Positions 1 to 6,453 of a DNA stretch of 8,512 bases are shown in pieces. This DNA comes from Streptomyces speibonae. Its GTDB lineage: Bacteria > Actinomycetota > Actinomycetes > Streptomycetales > Streptomycetaceae. Made by a program: the position numbers and the translations under genes. Numbering within the stretch: position 1 is the first letter of the stretch; each line of letters begins with the position of its first letter. Under the pieces are notes generated by a model that was not told where the DNA came from, did no database searches, and worked only from the letters and a program-made list of their open reading frames with translations. The DNA is taken from positions 147,562 through 156,073 of the forward strand of contig KL568543.1 of assembly GCA_000715605.1 (NCBI GenBank), in the 5' to 3' direction.

Positions 1-381
1 GGTACGGCCGCAGGAGCCGAGCCCCAGCCGCTCCATCAGCGCGTCCACGTCCAGCGGATGGGCGTGGAGTTTCGCCACGTGTCGCAGCATCTCGTCGGCC
101 CGCGCGCCCGAGTAGACGCCGCCGGACTGGAGCATCACCCCGAGCCGGGGCCGCAGCCGCGCCGACTGGGTCACCGGGTCGAGGCCCAGGACGCGCACCG
201 TTCCGGAGTCCGGCCGCCGGTACCCCTCGCAGGTCTCGACCGTGGTCGTCTTGCCCGCTCCGTTGGGGCCGAGCACGGCGGTCACGCCCTGCCGGGCCAC
301 CAGGTCGAGGCCGTTCACCGCGGTCTTCGTGCCGTACCGCTTCACCAGGCCCTGCACCTGGACCACGGGCTCACTTCGCAT
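1..381 (-). CDS. ABC transporter ATP-binding protein, 5' part (C-terminus off the left edge)
   Basis: The 127 visible codons on the minus strand encode the N-terminal part of an ABC ATPase. After a short beta-strand region (VQVQGLVKRYG, residues 7-17) comes Walker A GPNGAGKTT at residues 38-46, and the Q-loop glutamine is Gln85 in GVMLQ. The signature motif, Walker B and H-loop would lie beyond position 1, so this is a fragment cut by the window edge, not a pseudogene. The sequence style (KRYGTKTAVNGLDL, EGYRRPDSGTVRVLG) is that of the ABC-2/drug-exporter ATPases, which hydrolyse ATP on the cytoplasmic side of a separate permease. The substrate cannot be told. The ATG at 379-381 is chosen because the family homology begins just after it; no Shine-Dalgarno precedes it. 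From memory, an ABC-2 ATPase lies divergent from the suf operon in other actinobacteria as well (Rv1458c region of Mycobacterium tuberculosis). Confidence 0.9.
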   Translation of the reverse strand, partial: MRSEPVVQVQGLVKRYGTKTAVNGLDLVARQGVTAVLGPNGAGKTTTVETCEGYRRPDSGTVRVLGLDPVTQSARLRPRLGVMLQSGGVYSGARADEMLRHVAKLHAHPLDVDALMERLGLGSCGRT

Positions 382-389
382 GGGTCACG

Positions 390-395
390 AGTCTA
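390..395 (-). promoter_or_regulatory. Candidate -10 box of a leaderless promoter for the ABC ATPase gene
   Basis: On the minus strand TAGACT (TANNNT pattern) ends 8 bases before the ATG at 381. That spacing would put the transcription start at or within a few bases of the start codon, which fits the absence of a Shine-Dalgarno. No clear -35 box is visible, so this rests on the -10 pattern and spacing alone. Confidence 0.35.
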
Positions 396-523
396 GGGAG
401 ACCCCGGCGGCCCCGGACCGCCGGGTCCGCGAGCGCTCCGCGTCCTGCGCGCGTCCGCGGCCGGGTCCGCGCGGCCCTGCGGCCGGAGTGGCGAAAGAGG
501 CAAGAGGGCCGGTCGGAGGGGGT

Positions 524-568
524 GCGGGCGGGGTTTCGGAGGGTCCGGAGACCGCCCGCGGAAACCCC
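524..568. repeat. Nested, mutually exclusive inverted repeats in the divergent intergenic region
   Basis: Two 8-bp perfect inverted repeats overlap. GCGGGCGG (524-531) pairs with CCGCCCGC (552-559), and GGGGTTTC (530-537) pairs with GAAACCCC (561-568). They share bases 530-531 and the right arms interleave with the left ones, so both cannot form fully at once. A small hairpin, GGTC-CGGA-GACC (542-553), can form inside the second. The element lies at neither gene's 3' end, so it is not an obvious terminator. It could be chance in GC-rich DNA. Confidence 0.4.
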
Positions 569-606
569 CGGATCCGATTGATCAAAGATCGTTTCCGCAG
601 GTCACG

Positions 607-620
607 TTAGGTTTACCTAA
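607..620. promoter_or_regulatory. Iron-box-like palindrome TTAGGT-TT-ACCTAA
   Basis: The 14 bases are a perfect inverted repeat with 6-bp arms and a 2-base centre, and stand out in GC-rich surroundings. The arms TTAGGT and ACCTAA are those of the DtxR/IdeR/DmdR iron box, but that box is 19 bp with about 7 bases between the arms (established knowledge), so the spacing here is 5 bases short. A DmdR-type iron repressor is therefore only a guess. TAGGTT at 608-613 inside it also fits a -10 box, with a GTG (621) seven bases downstream in frame with sufR. Confidence 0.4.
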
Positions 621-656
621 GTGATGCAGCGCACCTTCGGGGCGTCCGGGCGCGGC

Positions 657-686
657 TTGCCCGGCTCAGATGAATTACGCAACAAT
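657..686 (+). promoter_or_regulatory. Predicted promoter of sufR and the suf operon (leaderless type)
   Basis: TTGCCC (657-662, 4/6 to TTGACA), an 18-base spacer and AACAAT (681-686, 4/6 to TATAAT) form a plausible vegetative promoter. The -10 box ends 6 bases before the GTG at 693, so transcription would start at or next to the start codon, giving a leaderless mRNA. There is no Shine-Dalgarno ahead of 693, which agrees. The -10 box lies inside the CAAC-N6-GTTG palindrome, so bound repressor would block polymerase. Confidence 0.55.
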
Positions 687-693
687 GGCGTTG
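680..693. promoter_or_regulatory. SufR operator, CAAC-N6-GTTG
   Basis: CAAC (680-683), AATGGC, GTTG (690-693) is a perfect 4+4 palindrome with a 6-base spacer. I recall this exact form as the published binding site of Streptomyces avermitilis SufR upstream of its own suf operon. It covers the predicted -10 box and touches the first base of the GTG start codon, the expected place for an autorepressor. The site is seen directly; that SufR binds it here is inferred. Confidence 0.75.
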
Positions 694-1406
694 TGAAAAA
701 CGTCGGCGAGGCTTCCCACGAGGAACTGGCAACCGGTGAGCGGTCCACCCGCAACCGCGTCGCCCGCTCCATCCTGGACCACGGCCCGTCGACCGTCGCC
801 CAGCTGGCCGACCGCCTCGGACTCACCCAGGCGGCCGTACGCCGGCATCTCGACGCACTGTCCGCCGACAACGTGGTGGAGGCCCGTGACCGCCGGGTCT
901 ACGGAGCGCGCACGCGCGGCCGCCCGGCCAAGGTGTTCGCCCTGACGGACTGCGGACGCGACGCCTTCGACCAGTCCTACGACAAACTGGCCGTGGACGC
1001 CCTGCGCTGGATCGGCGAGAAGGAGGGCGGCAGCGAGGCGATCGCCGCCTTCGCCCGCGCCCGGATCGCCGCCCAGGCGGGTGCCTACCGCAAGGCCGTC
1101 GCCGCCGCGGCGCCCGAGGATCGTGCGGAAGCGCTGGCCAAGGCCTTGAGCGCGGACGGGTACGCTGCCACTGCGCGCAGCGCACCGGTCGGCGAGCAGC
1201 TCTGCCAGCACCACTGCCCGGTCGCCCACGTCGCCGAGGAATTCCCCCAGCTGTGCGAGGCCGAGACGGAATTCTTCGCCGAGCTTCTCGGTACGCATGT
1301 GCAGCGACTGGCCACCATCGCGCACGGCGACGGCGTCTGCACGACGTTCATCCCCAAGATTTCCCACCACGCATCTGAAAGCACGTCCGGGAGGAACCCC
1401 GCATGA
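693..1406 (+). CDS. sufR: SufR, iron-sulfur-sensing transcriptional repressor of the suf operon
   Basis: The 237-residue protein begins VKNVGEAS. A winged helix-turn-helix covers roughly residues 20-93 (recognition region [19 protein letters not shown], wing [17 protein letters not shown]). The C-terminal half carries Cys171, Cys175, Cys188 and Cys216. The C175-X12-C188-X27-C216 spacing equals that of the cluster-binding cysteines of M. tuberculosis SufR, so a [4Fe-4S] cluster is expected. With its cluster, SufR represses suf; cluster loss during iron limitation or oxidative stress relieves repression. I chose GTG 693 because the promoter and operator lie just before it. An in-frame GTG at 621 would add 24 residues, but that stretch includes a TTA codon (675-677), rare in Streptomyces, and looks non-coding. 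The stop overlaps the sufB start (ATGA, 1403-1406), so the two are translationally coupled and sufR is the first gene of the operon. Confidence 0.92.
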   Translation: MKNVGEASHEELATGERSTRNRVARSILDHGPSTVAQLADRLGLTQAAVRRHLDALSADNVVEARDRRVYGARTRGRPAKVFALTDCGRDAFDQSYDKLAVDALRWIGEKEGGSEAIAAFARARIAAQAGAYRKAVAAAAPEDRAEALAKALSADGYAATARSAPVGEQLCQHHCPVAHVAEEFPQLCEAETEFFAELLGTHVQRLATIAHGDGVCTTFIPKISHHASESTSGRNPA

Positions 1407-2824
1407 CTCTCCCCACGGAGACTGCCCACCCCGAGCTGGAGGGTCTGGGCAACTACGAGTACGGCTGGGCCGACCGTGACGAGGCCGGTGCGTCGGCGCG
1501 CCGCGGCCTGAACGAGGACGTCGTCCGGGACATCTCCGCGAAGAAGGACGAGCCGGAGTGGATGACCAAGCTCCGCCTCAAGGGCCTGCGCCTGTTCGAG
1601 AAGAAGCCCATGCCGAACTGGGGCTCCGACCTCTCCGGCATCGACTTCGACAACATCAAGTACTTCGTGCGCTCCACGGAGAAGCAGGCGGAGTCCTGGG
1701 AGGACCTGCCCGAGGACATCAAGAACACCTACGACAAGCTGGGCATCCCGGAGGCCGAGAAGAAGCGCCTCGTCGCCGGTGTCGCCGCGCAGTACGAGTC
1801 GGAGGTCGTCTACCACCAGATCCGTGAGGACCTGGAGGAGCAGGGCGTCATCTTCCTCGACACCGACACGGCGCTGAAGGAGCACCCGGAGCTCTTCAAG
1901 GAGTACTTCGGCACCGTCATCCCGGTCGGCGACAACAAGTTCGCCTCGCTGAACTCCGCCGTCTGGTCCGGCGGCTCCTTCATCTACGTGCCGCCGGGCG
2001 TGCACGTGGAGATCCCGCTCCAGGCCTACTTCCGGATCAACACCGAGAACATGGGCCAGTTCGAGCGGACCCTGATCATCGTCGACGAGGGTGCCTACGT
2101 GCACTACGTCGAGGGCTGCACCGCCCCGATCTACAAGTCGGACTCGCTGCACTCCGCGGTCGTCGAGATCATCGTCAAGAAGAACGCCCGCTGCCGCTAC
2201 ACGACCATCCAGAACTGGTCGAACAACGTCTACAACCTGGTCACCAAGCGCGCCGTGGCCTACGAGGGCGCGACCATGGAGTGGGTCGACGGCAACATCG
2301 GCTCCAAGGTGACGATGAAGTACCCGGCCGTCTACCTGATGGGTGAGCACGCCAAGGGCGAGACGCTGTCCATCGCCTTCGCCGGCGAGGGCCAGCACCA
2401 GGACGCGGGCGCCAAGATGGTCCACATGGCCCCGAACACCTCGTCCAACATCGTCTCCAAGTCGGTGGCGCGCGGTGGCGGCCGCACCTCCTACCGCGGT
2501 CTGATCGAGATCGGCGAGGGCGCTCCGGGCGCCAAGTCCAACGTGCTGTGCGACGCGCTGCTCGTCGACACCATCTCCCGCTCGGACACCTACCCCTACG
2601 TGGACGTCCGCGAGGACGACGTGTCCATGGGCCACGAGGCGACCGTCTCCAAGGTCTCCGAGGACCAGCTCTTCTACCTGATGAGCCGCGGCATGTCGGA
2701 GGACGAGGCGATGGCGATGATCGTGCGCGGCTTCGTCGAGCCGATCGCCAAGGAACTGCCCATGGAGTACGCGCTCGAGCTCAACCGGCTGATCGAGCTG
2801 CAGATGGAAGGCGCGGTCGGCTAA
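1403..2824 (+). CDS. sufB: SufB, Fe-S cluster assembly scaffold protein
   Basis: The 473-residue protein is of normal SufB length and recognisable throughout ([48 protein letters not shown] at the N-terminus; the SufB/SufD beta-helix core from about residue 150 to 420). SufB is the main scaffold of the cytoplasmic SufBC2D complex, where sulfide and iron are assembled into a cluster. Cys383 (VLCDALL) and His411-Glu412 (MGHEATVS) sit where E. coli SufB has Cys405 and His433-Glu434, with a constant offset of 22, so the SufB-SufD interface site is intact. Other cysteines are Cys239 (EGCTAP) and Cys264. GGGAGGAA at 1389-1396 is a strong ribosome site ahead of the ATG, unlike the leaderless sufR. 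No intein interrupts the gene, in contrast to SufB of some mycobacteria. A 58-bp gap follows before sufD. Confidence 0.98.
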   Translation: MTLPTETAHPELEGLGNYEYGWADRDEAGASARRGLNEDVVRDISAKKDEPEWMTKLRLKGLRLFEKKPMPNWGSDLSGIDFDNIKYFVRSTEKQAESWEDLPEDIKNTYDKLGIPEAEKKRLVAGVAAQYESEVVYHQIREDLEEQGVIFLDTDTALKEHPELFKEYFGTVIPVGDNKFASLNSAVWSGGSFIYVPPGVHVEIPLQAYFRINTENMGQFERTLIIVDEGAYVHYVEGCTAPIYKSDSLHSAVVEIIVKKNARCRYTTIQNWSNNVYNLVTKRAVAYEGATMEWVDGNIGSKVTMKYPAVYLMGEHAKGETLSIAFAGEGQHQDAGAKMVHMAPNTSSNIVSKSVARGGGRTSYRGLIEIGEGAPGAKSNVLCDALLVDTISRSDTYPYVDVREDDVSMGHEATVSKVSEDQLFYLMSRGMSEDEAMAMIVRGFVEPIAKELPMEYALELNRLIELQMEGAVG

Positions 2825-2882
2825 AGCACCACGCCGTTCCGTCAAGCCCCTTACGTAAAGGAAAGCGAGCACTACGACAGCC

Positions 2883-4103
2883 ATGGCTGAGGCTCAGAAC
2901 TCCCCCACTTCCGGCTCCGCTCCAGCGGGGGGACCCCCACCCGTGGGTTCCACGACCTCGGGCTCGATCGCGGTGGCCGCGGAGTCGACGGTCGCCACCC
3001 GCATGAGCGCGCCCCCGTCCTACGACGTGGCGGACTTCGCCGTCCCCCACGGCCGCGAGGAGGAGTGGCGGTTCACCCCGCTGGAGCGGCTGCGCGGGCT
3101 GCACGACGGCACCGCCACCGCCACCGGCGAGGGCGTCAAGGTCGCCGTCGAGGCCCCCGAGGGCGTCACCGTCGAGACCGTCGGCCGCGACGACGCGCGG
3201 CTCGGCCGCGCGGGCACGCCGGTGGACCGCGTCGCCGCCCAGGCGTACTCCGCCTTCGATCAGGCCTCGGTCGTGACCGTGCCGAAGGAGACCGTGCTCA
3301 CCGAGCCGGTCCGCATCGCGGTGCACGGCGAGGGCGGCACGGCCTACGGCCACCAGCTGATCGAGCTCGGCGCCTTCGCCGAGGCCCTCGTGGTCATCGA
3401 CCACACCGGTGACGCGGTGCTCGCCGCCAACGTCGACTTCGTCCTCGGTGACGGCGCCAAGCTGACCGTCGTCTCCGTCCAGGACTGGGACGACAAGGCC
3501 GTCCACGTCGCCCAGCACAACGCCCTGGTCGGCCGTGACGCCTCCTTCAAGTCGGTCGTCGTCACCTTCGGCGGGGACGTCGTACGCCTCCACCCGCGCG
3601 TGTCCTACGCCGGCCCCGGCGCCGAGGCGGAGCTGTTCGGCCTGTACTTCACCGACGCCGGCCAGCACCAGGAGCACCGCCTCCTGGTCGACCACAACGT
3701 CCCGCACTGCAAGTCCAACGTCGTCTACAAGGGCGCGCTCCAGGGCGACGACGCGCACGCCGTGTGGATCGGTGACGTGCTCATCGAGGCCAAGGCCGAG
3801 GGCACCGACACCTACGAGATGAACCGCAACCTGGTCCTCACCGACGGCGCCCGCGTCGACTCCGTGCCCAACCTGGAGATCGAGACCGGCGAGATCGTCG
3901 GCGCCGGCCACGCCTCCGCGACCGGCCGCTTCGACGACGAGCAGCTCTTCTACCTGATGGCCCGGGGCATCCCGGAGAAGGACGCCCGCCGCCTGGTGGT
4001 CCGCGGCTTCTTCGCCGAGCTCGTCCAGCAGATCGGCGTCCCGGACATCGAGGAGCGCCTGATCGCCAAGATCGAGGAGGAGCTGGAGGCAGCGGTCGCA
4101 TGA
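2883..4103 (+). CDS. sufD: SufD, Fe-S cluster assembly protein (N-terminal repeat insertion)
   Basis: The 406-residue protein is the SufB paralogue that completes the SufBC2D scaffold. The conserved region starts near residue 41 (MSAPPSYDVADFAVPHGREEEWRFTPLERL) and the beta-helix core runs from about 110 to 380. His343 in GAGHASATG matches E. coli SufD His360, the interface residue facing the SufB cysteine. The C-terminus FDDEQLFYLMARGIPEKDARRLVVRGFF mirrors that of SufB. Residues 7-20 (SPTSGSAPAGGPPP) are encoded by a palindromic C/G-run element that I believe is a repeat inserted in frame. It lies in a disordered leader and should not harm the fold. The nearest purine-rich ribosome site, AAAGGAAAG (2857-2865), is 17 bases from the ATG at 2883, which is far. 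A later start such as ATG 3003 would drop the leader and the repeat. The stop overlaps the Rieske gene start (ATGA). Confidence 0.95.
   Translation: MAEAQNSPTSGSAPAGGPPPVGSTTSGSIAVAAESTVATRMSAPPSYDVADFAVPHGREEEWRFTPLERLRGLHDGTATATGEGVKVAVEAPEGVTVETVGRDDARLGRAGTPVDRVAAQAYSAFDQASVVTVPKETVLTEPVRIAVHGEGGTAYGHQLIELGAFAEALVVIDHTGDAVLAANVDFVLGDGAKLTVVSVQDWDDKAVHVAQHNALVGRDASFKSVVVTFGGDVVRLHPRVSYAGPGAEAELFGLYFTDAGQHQEHRLLVDHNVPHCKSNVVYKGALQGDDAHAVWIGDVLIEAKAEGTDTYEMNRNLVLTDGARVDSVPNLEIETGEIVGAGHASATGRFDDEQLFYLMARGIPEKDARRLVVRGFFAELVQQIGVPDIEERLIAKIEEELEAAVA
2900..2940. repeat. Palindromic GC-rich repeat element inside the sufD leader
   Basis: TCCCCC (2901-2906) pairs with GGGGGA (2928-2933); inside it CCGCT-CC-AGCGG (2917-2928) forms a second stem; and GGGGG-A-CCCCC (2928-2938) is a third alternative. 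The layout C-run, ACTTCCGGCTCCGCT, AGC, G-run, ACCCCCA matches a palindromic repeat that I remember seeing at many intergenic sites in Streptomyces genomes, there with CTCGAG at the centre. Here the coding frame reads through it for 13-14 codons. The repeat identity is from memory; the palindromes are seen directly. Confidence 0.6.
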
Positions 4104-4417
4104 CCTTCGTACGCGCCTGCGGGCTGAGCGAGCTGGAGGAGGACACCCCCAAGCGGGTGGAACTCGACGGCACGCCGGTCTCCGTCGTGCTCACCGAGGG
4201 CGAGGTGTTCGCGATCAACGACATCTGCTCGCACGCGAACGTCTCGCTGTCGGAGGGCGAGGTCGACGACTGCCACATCGAGTGCTGGCTGCACGGCTCG
4301 CGTTTCGACCTCCGTTCCGGCAAGCCCGACGCCCTTCCGGCGACGCGCCCGGTCCCCGTATACCCCGTAAAGATCGAAGGGGACGACGTGCTCGTCTCCG
4401 TCACCCAGGAGTCCTGA
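4100..4417 (+). CDS. Rieske-type [2Fe-2S] ferredoxin of the suf operon
   Basis: The 105-residue protein is a small soluble Rieske ferredoxin. The two cluster motifs are Cys43-Ser-His45 and Cys62-Trp-Leu-His65, giving the two-Cys, two-His ligand set, followed by the usual FDLRSGKP-ALPATRPVPVYPVKIEGDDVLV tail. There is no signal peptide or membrane segment, so it is cytoplasmic. It resembles the ferredoxin components of aromatic-ring dioxygenases and NirD, but no oxygenase lies nearby. It overlaps sufD by 4 bases and sits 7 bases before sufC, so it is clearly part of the suf operon. A role as electron donor in cluster assembly, or as a cluster carrier, is inferred from position only. The gene is not part of the minimal sufBDCSU set and is absent at this point in M. 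tuberculosis as I remember it. Confidence 0.93.
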   Translation: MTFVRACGLSELEEDTPKRVELDGTPVSVVLTEGEVFAINDICSHANVSLSEGEVDDCHIECWLHGSRFDLRSGKPDALPATRPVPVYPVKIEGDDVLVSVTQES

Positions 4418-4424
4418 GGCACCC

Positions 4425-5189
4425 ATGGCAACGCTTGAAATCCGAGACCTGCACGTCACCGTCGAGGTCGAGAACGGCACGAAGGAAATCCTCAAGGGTG
4501 TCGACCTCACCGTGAAGCAGGGCGAGACGCACGCCATCATGGGCCCGAACGGCTCCGGCAAGTCGACCCTCGCCTACTCCCTCGCGGGTCACCCCAAGTA
4601 CACGATCACCGGCGGCACCGTCACCCTCGACGGCGAGGACGTCCTGGAGATGTCCGTCGACGAGCGGGCCCGCGCCGGCCTCTTCCTCGCCATGCAGTAC
4701 CCGGTCGAGGTCCCCGGCGTCTCCGTCTCCAACTTCCTGCGTACCTCCGCCACCGCCATCCGCGGCGAGGCCCCCAAGCTGCGCACCTGGGTGAAGGAGG
4801 TCAAGGAGGCCATGGAGCGCCTCAACATGGACCCCGCCTTCGCCGAGCGCAACGTCAACGAGGGCTTCTCCGGCGGCGAGAAGAAGCGCCACGAGATCCT
4901 CCAGCTCGAACTGCTCAAGCCGAAGGTCGCGATCCTCGACGAGACCGACTCCGGCCTGGACGTCGACGCCCTGCGCGTCGTCTCCGAGGGCGTCAACCGG
5001 GTCCGCGAGTCCGGTGAGGTCGGCACCCTGCTGATCACGCACTACACGCGCATCCTGCGCTACATCAAGCCCGACCACGTGCACGTGTTCGCGAACGGCC
5101 GCATCGCCGAGTCCGGTGGCGCGGAGCTCGCCGACCAGCTCGAGGCCGAGGGCTACGACAAGTACGTGAAGGGTGGCGCATCCGAGTGA
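4425..5189 (+). CDS. sufC: SufC, ATPase of the SufBCD complex
   Basis: The 254-residue protein is an ABC-type ATPase of normal SufC length. Motifs in order are Walker A GPNGSGKST (residues 40-48), Q-loop Gln91 (AMQYP), signature FSGGEKKR (148-155), Walker B AILDETDSGLD (169-179, catalytic Glu173) and H-loop His206 (ITHYTR). It has no membrane partner: two SufC subunits bind SufB and SufD in the cytoplasm, and ATP hydrolysis drives the rearrangement that exposes the assembly site. Its FSGGEKKRHEILQ and DETDSGLDVDALR stretches distinguish SufC from transport ATPases. The ATG at 4425 follows GAGG (4416-4419) and a second AGGAG at 4407-4411 inside the Rieske gene end. The stop overlaps the sufS start (GTGA, 5186-5189). 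Confidence 0.98.
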   Translation: MATLEIRDLHVTVEVENGTKEILKGVDLTVKQGETHAIMGPNGSGKSTLAYSLAGHPKYTITGGTVTLDGEDVLEMSVDERARAGLFLAMQYPVEVPGVSVSNFLRTSATAIRGEAPKLRTWVKEVKEAMERLNMDPAFAERNVNEGFSGGEKKRHEILQLELLKPKVAILDETDSGLDVDALRVVSEGVNRVRESGEVGTLLITHYTRILRYIKPDHVHVFANGRIAESGGAELADQLEAEGYDKYVKGGASE

Positions 5190-6442
5190 CACAGCTGCCG
5201 GGCCTCCTCGACACCGAGGCGATCCGCAAGGACTTCCCCGTCCTGGACCGGCAGGTCCACGACGGCCGGAAGCTCGTGTACCTGGACAACGCGGCGACCA
5301 GCCAGAAGCCGCGCCAGGTGCTGGACGCCCTCGGTGAGTACTATGAGCGCTACAACGCCAACGTCCACCGCGGTGTGCATGTGCTCGCCGAGGAGGCCAC
5401 GGCGCTGTACGAGGGCGCGCGCGACAAGGTCGCGGAGTTCGTCAACGCCCCCTCGCGCGACGAGGTGATCTTCACCAAGAACGCCTCGGAGTCGCTCAAC
5501 CTCGTGGCCAACATGCTCGGCTGGGCCGACGACCCCTACCGGGTGGACCACGAGACCGAGATCGTCATCACCGAGATGGAGCACCACTCCAACATCGTGC
5601 CGTGGCAGCTGCTGGCGCAGCGCACGGGCGCGAAGCTGAAGTGGTTCGGCCTCACCGACGACGGCCGGCTCGACCTGTCGAACATCGACGAGGTCATCAC
5701 GGAGAAGACGAAGATCGTCTCCTTCGTGCTGGTGTCCAACATCCTGGGCACGGTCAACCCGGTCGAGGCGATAGTGCGCCGCGCCCAGGAGGTCGGCGCG
5801 CTCGTGTGCGTCGACGCCTCGCAGGCCGCGCCGCACATGCCGCTGGACGTCCAGGCCCTCCAGGCCGACTTCGTGGCCTTCACCGGCCACAAGATGTGCG
5901 GCCCGACCGGCATCGGCGTGCTCTGGGGCCGCCAGGAGCTGCTCGAGGACCTGCCCCCGTTCCTCGGCGGCGGCGAGATGATCGAGACCGTGTCGATGAA
6001 CTCGTCGACCTACGCCCCCGCCCCGCACAAGTTCGAGGCGGGCACCCCGCCGATCGCCCAGGCGGTCGGTCTCGGCGCGGCGATCGACTACCTGTCGGCC
6101 CTCGGCATGGAGAAGATCCTCGCGCACGAGCACGCGCTCACCGAGTACGCGGTCAAGCGGCTGGCCGAGGTCCCGGACCTGCGCATCATCGGCCCCGCCA
6201 CGGCCGAGGACCGCGGCGCCGCGATCTCGTTCACGCTGGGTGACATCCATCCGCACGACGTGGGGCAGGTCCTCGACGAGCAGGGCATCGCGGTACGCGT
6301 GGGCCATCACTGCGCGCGCCCGGTCTGCCTGCGGTACGGAATTCCTGCGACCACGCGAGCGTCGTTCTATCTGTACTCCACGCCGGCCGAGGTCGACGCC
6401 CTGGTCGAGGGCCTGGAGCACGTACGGAACTTCTTCGGATGA
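5186..6442 (+). CDS. sufS: SufS, cysteine desulfurase (group II, PLP-dependent)
   Basis: The 418-residue enzyme removes sulfur from L-cysteine, giving alanine and a protein persulfide that feeds cluster assembly. Visible active-site features: LDNAATSQKP (34-42), His133-His134 in EMEHHSN, Asp210 and Gln213 in VDASQAAPH, the PLP-binding Lys236 in TGHKMCGPTG, and the persulfide-forming Cys376 in RVGHHCARP, followed by TTRASFYLYST (Arg391). The short loop around Cys376 is typical of group II desulfurases, which depend on a partner to accept the sulfur; here the partner gene sufU follows after 11 bases. His355 and His357 (GDIHPHD) lie in the region where Bacillus subtilis SufS contacts the zinc of SufU. 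The start is GTG 5186, within the last codons of sufC. Confidence 0.97.
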   Translation: MTQLPGLLDTEAIRKDFPVLDRQVHDGRKLVYLDNAATSQKPRQVLDALGEYYERYNANVHRGVHVLAEEATALYEGARDKVAEFVNAPSRDEVIFTKNASESLNLVANMLGWADDPYRVDHETEIVITEMEHHSNIVPWQLLAQRTGAKLKWFGLTDDGRLDLSNIDEVITEKTKIVSFVLVSNILGTVNPVEAIVRRAQEVGALVCVDASQAAPHMPLDVQALQADFVAFTGHKMCGPTGIGVLWGRQELLEDLPPFLGGGEMIETVSMNSSTYAPAPHKFEAGTPPIAQAVGLGAAIDYLSALGMEKILAHEHALTEYAVKRLAEVPDLRIIGPATAEDRGAAISFTLGDIHPHDVGQVLDEQGIAVRVGHHCARPVCLRYGIPATTRASFYLYSTPAEVDALVEGLEHVRNFFG

Positions 6443-6453
6443 GGGGCTGAGGC

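Larger units (their letters stand above)
382..692. other. Divergent intergenic region between the ABC ATPase gene and sufR
   Basis: This 311-bp gap contains, from left to right: a candidate -10 for the ABC gene (390-395, minus strand); about 130 bp of GC-rich sequence in which I see no gene or motif (396-523); nested inverted repeats (524-568); an AT-richer patch with repeated GATC (571-590); a 14-bp iron-box-like palindrome (607-620); and the sufR promoter and operator (657-693). Open frames crossing the region have no recognisable protein similarity and look like GC-driven shadows. Confidence 0.7.

Noticed and set aside
621..692. A longer sufR reading frame starting at GTG 621
   Set aside because: The extra 24 codons contain a TTA codon, are less biased in the third position, and cover the promoter and operator. 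Kept only as a hypothesis under findings.
670..696. An 8-codon upstream frame (MNYATMAL) whose stop overlaps the sufR GTG, like a leader peptide
   Set aside because: The predicted -10 box and operator lie inside it, so the sufR transcript would not include it.
1085..2884. A 599-codon open frame on the minus strand opposite sufB and the end of sufR
   Set aside because: It is antisense to well-recognised genes, its composition (very rich in Val, Asp, Leu, Arg, His) follows from GC-biased codons read backwards, and it resembles no protein family.
4100..4417. The Rieske gene as NirD or a ring-dioxygenase ferredoxin
   Set aside because: No nitrite reductase or dioxygenase subunit is nearby and the gene is embedded in the suf operon by overlaps on its left and a 7-base gap on its right.
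5153..6421. A 422-codon open frame on the minus strand opposite sufS, and a similar 376-codon frame at 2781-3911 opposite sufD
   Set aside because: Both are shadows of conserved genes in GC-rich DNA, with no domain or start signal of their own.
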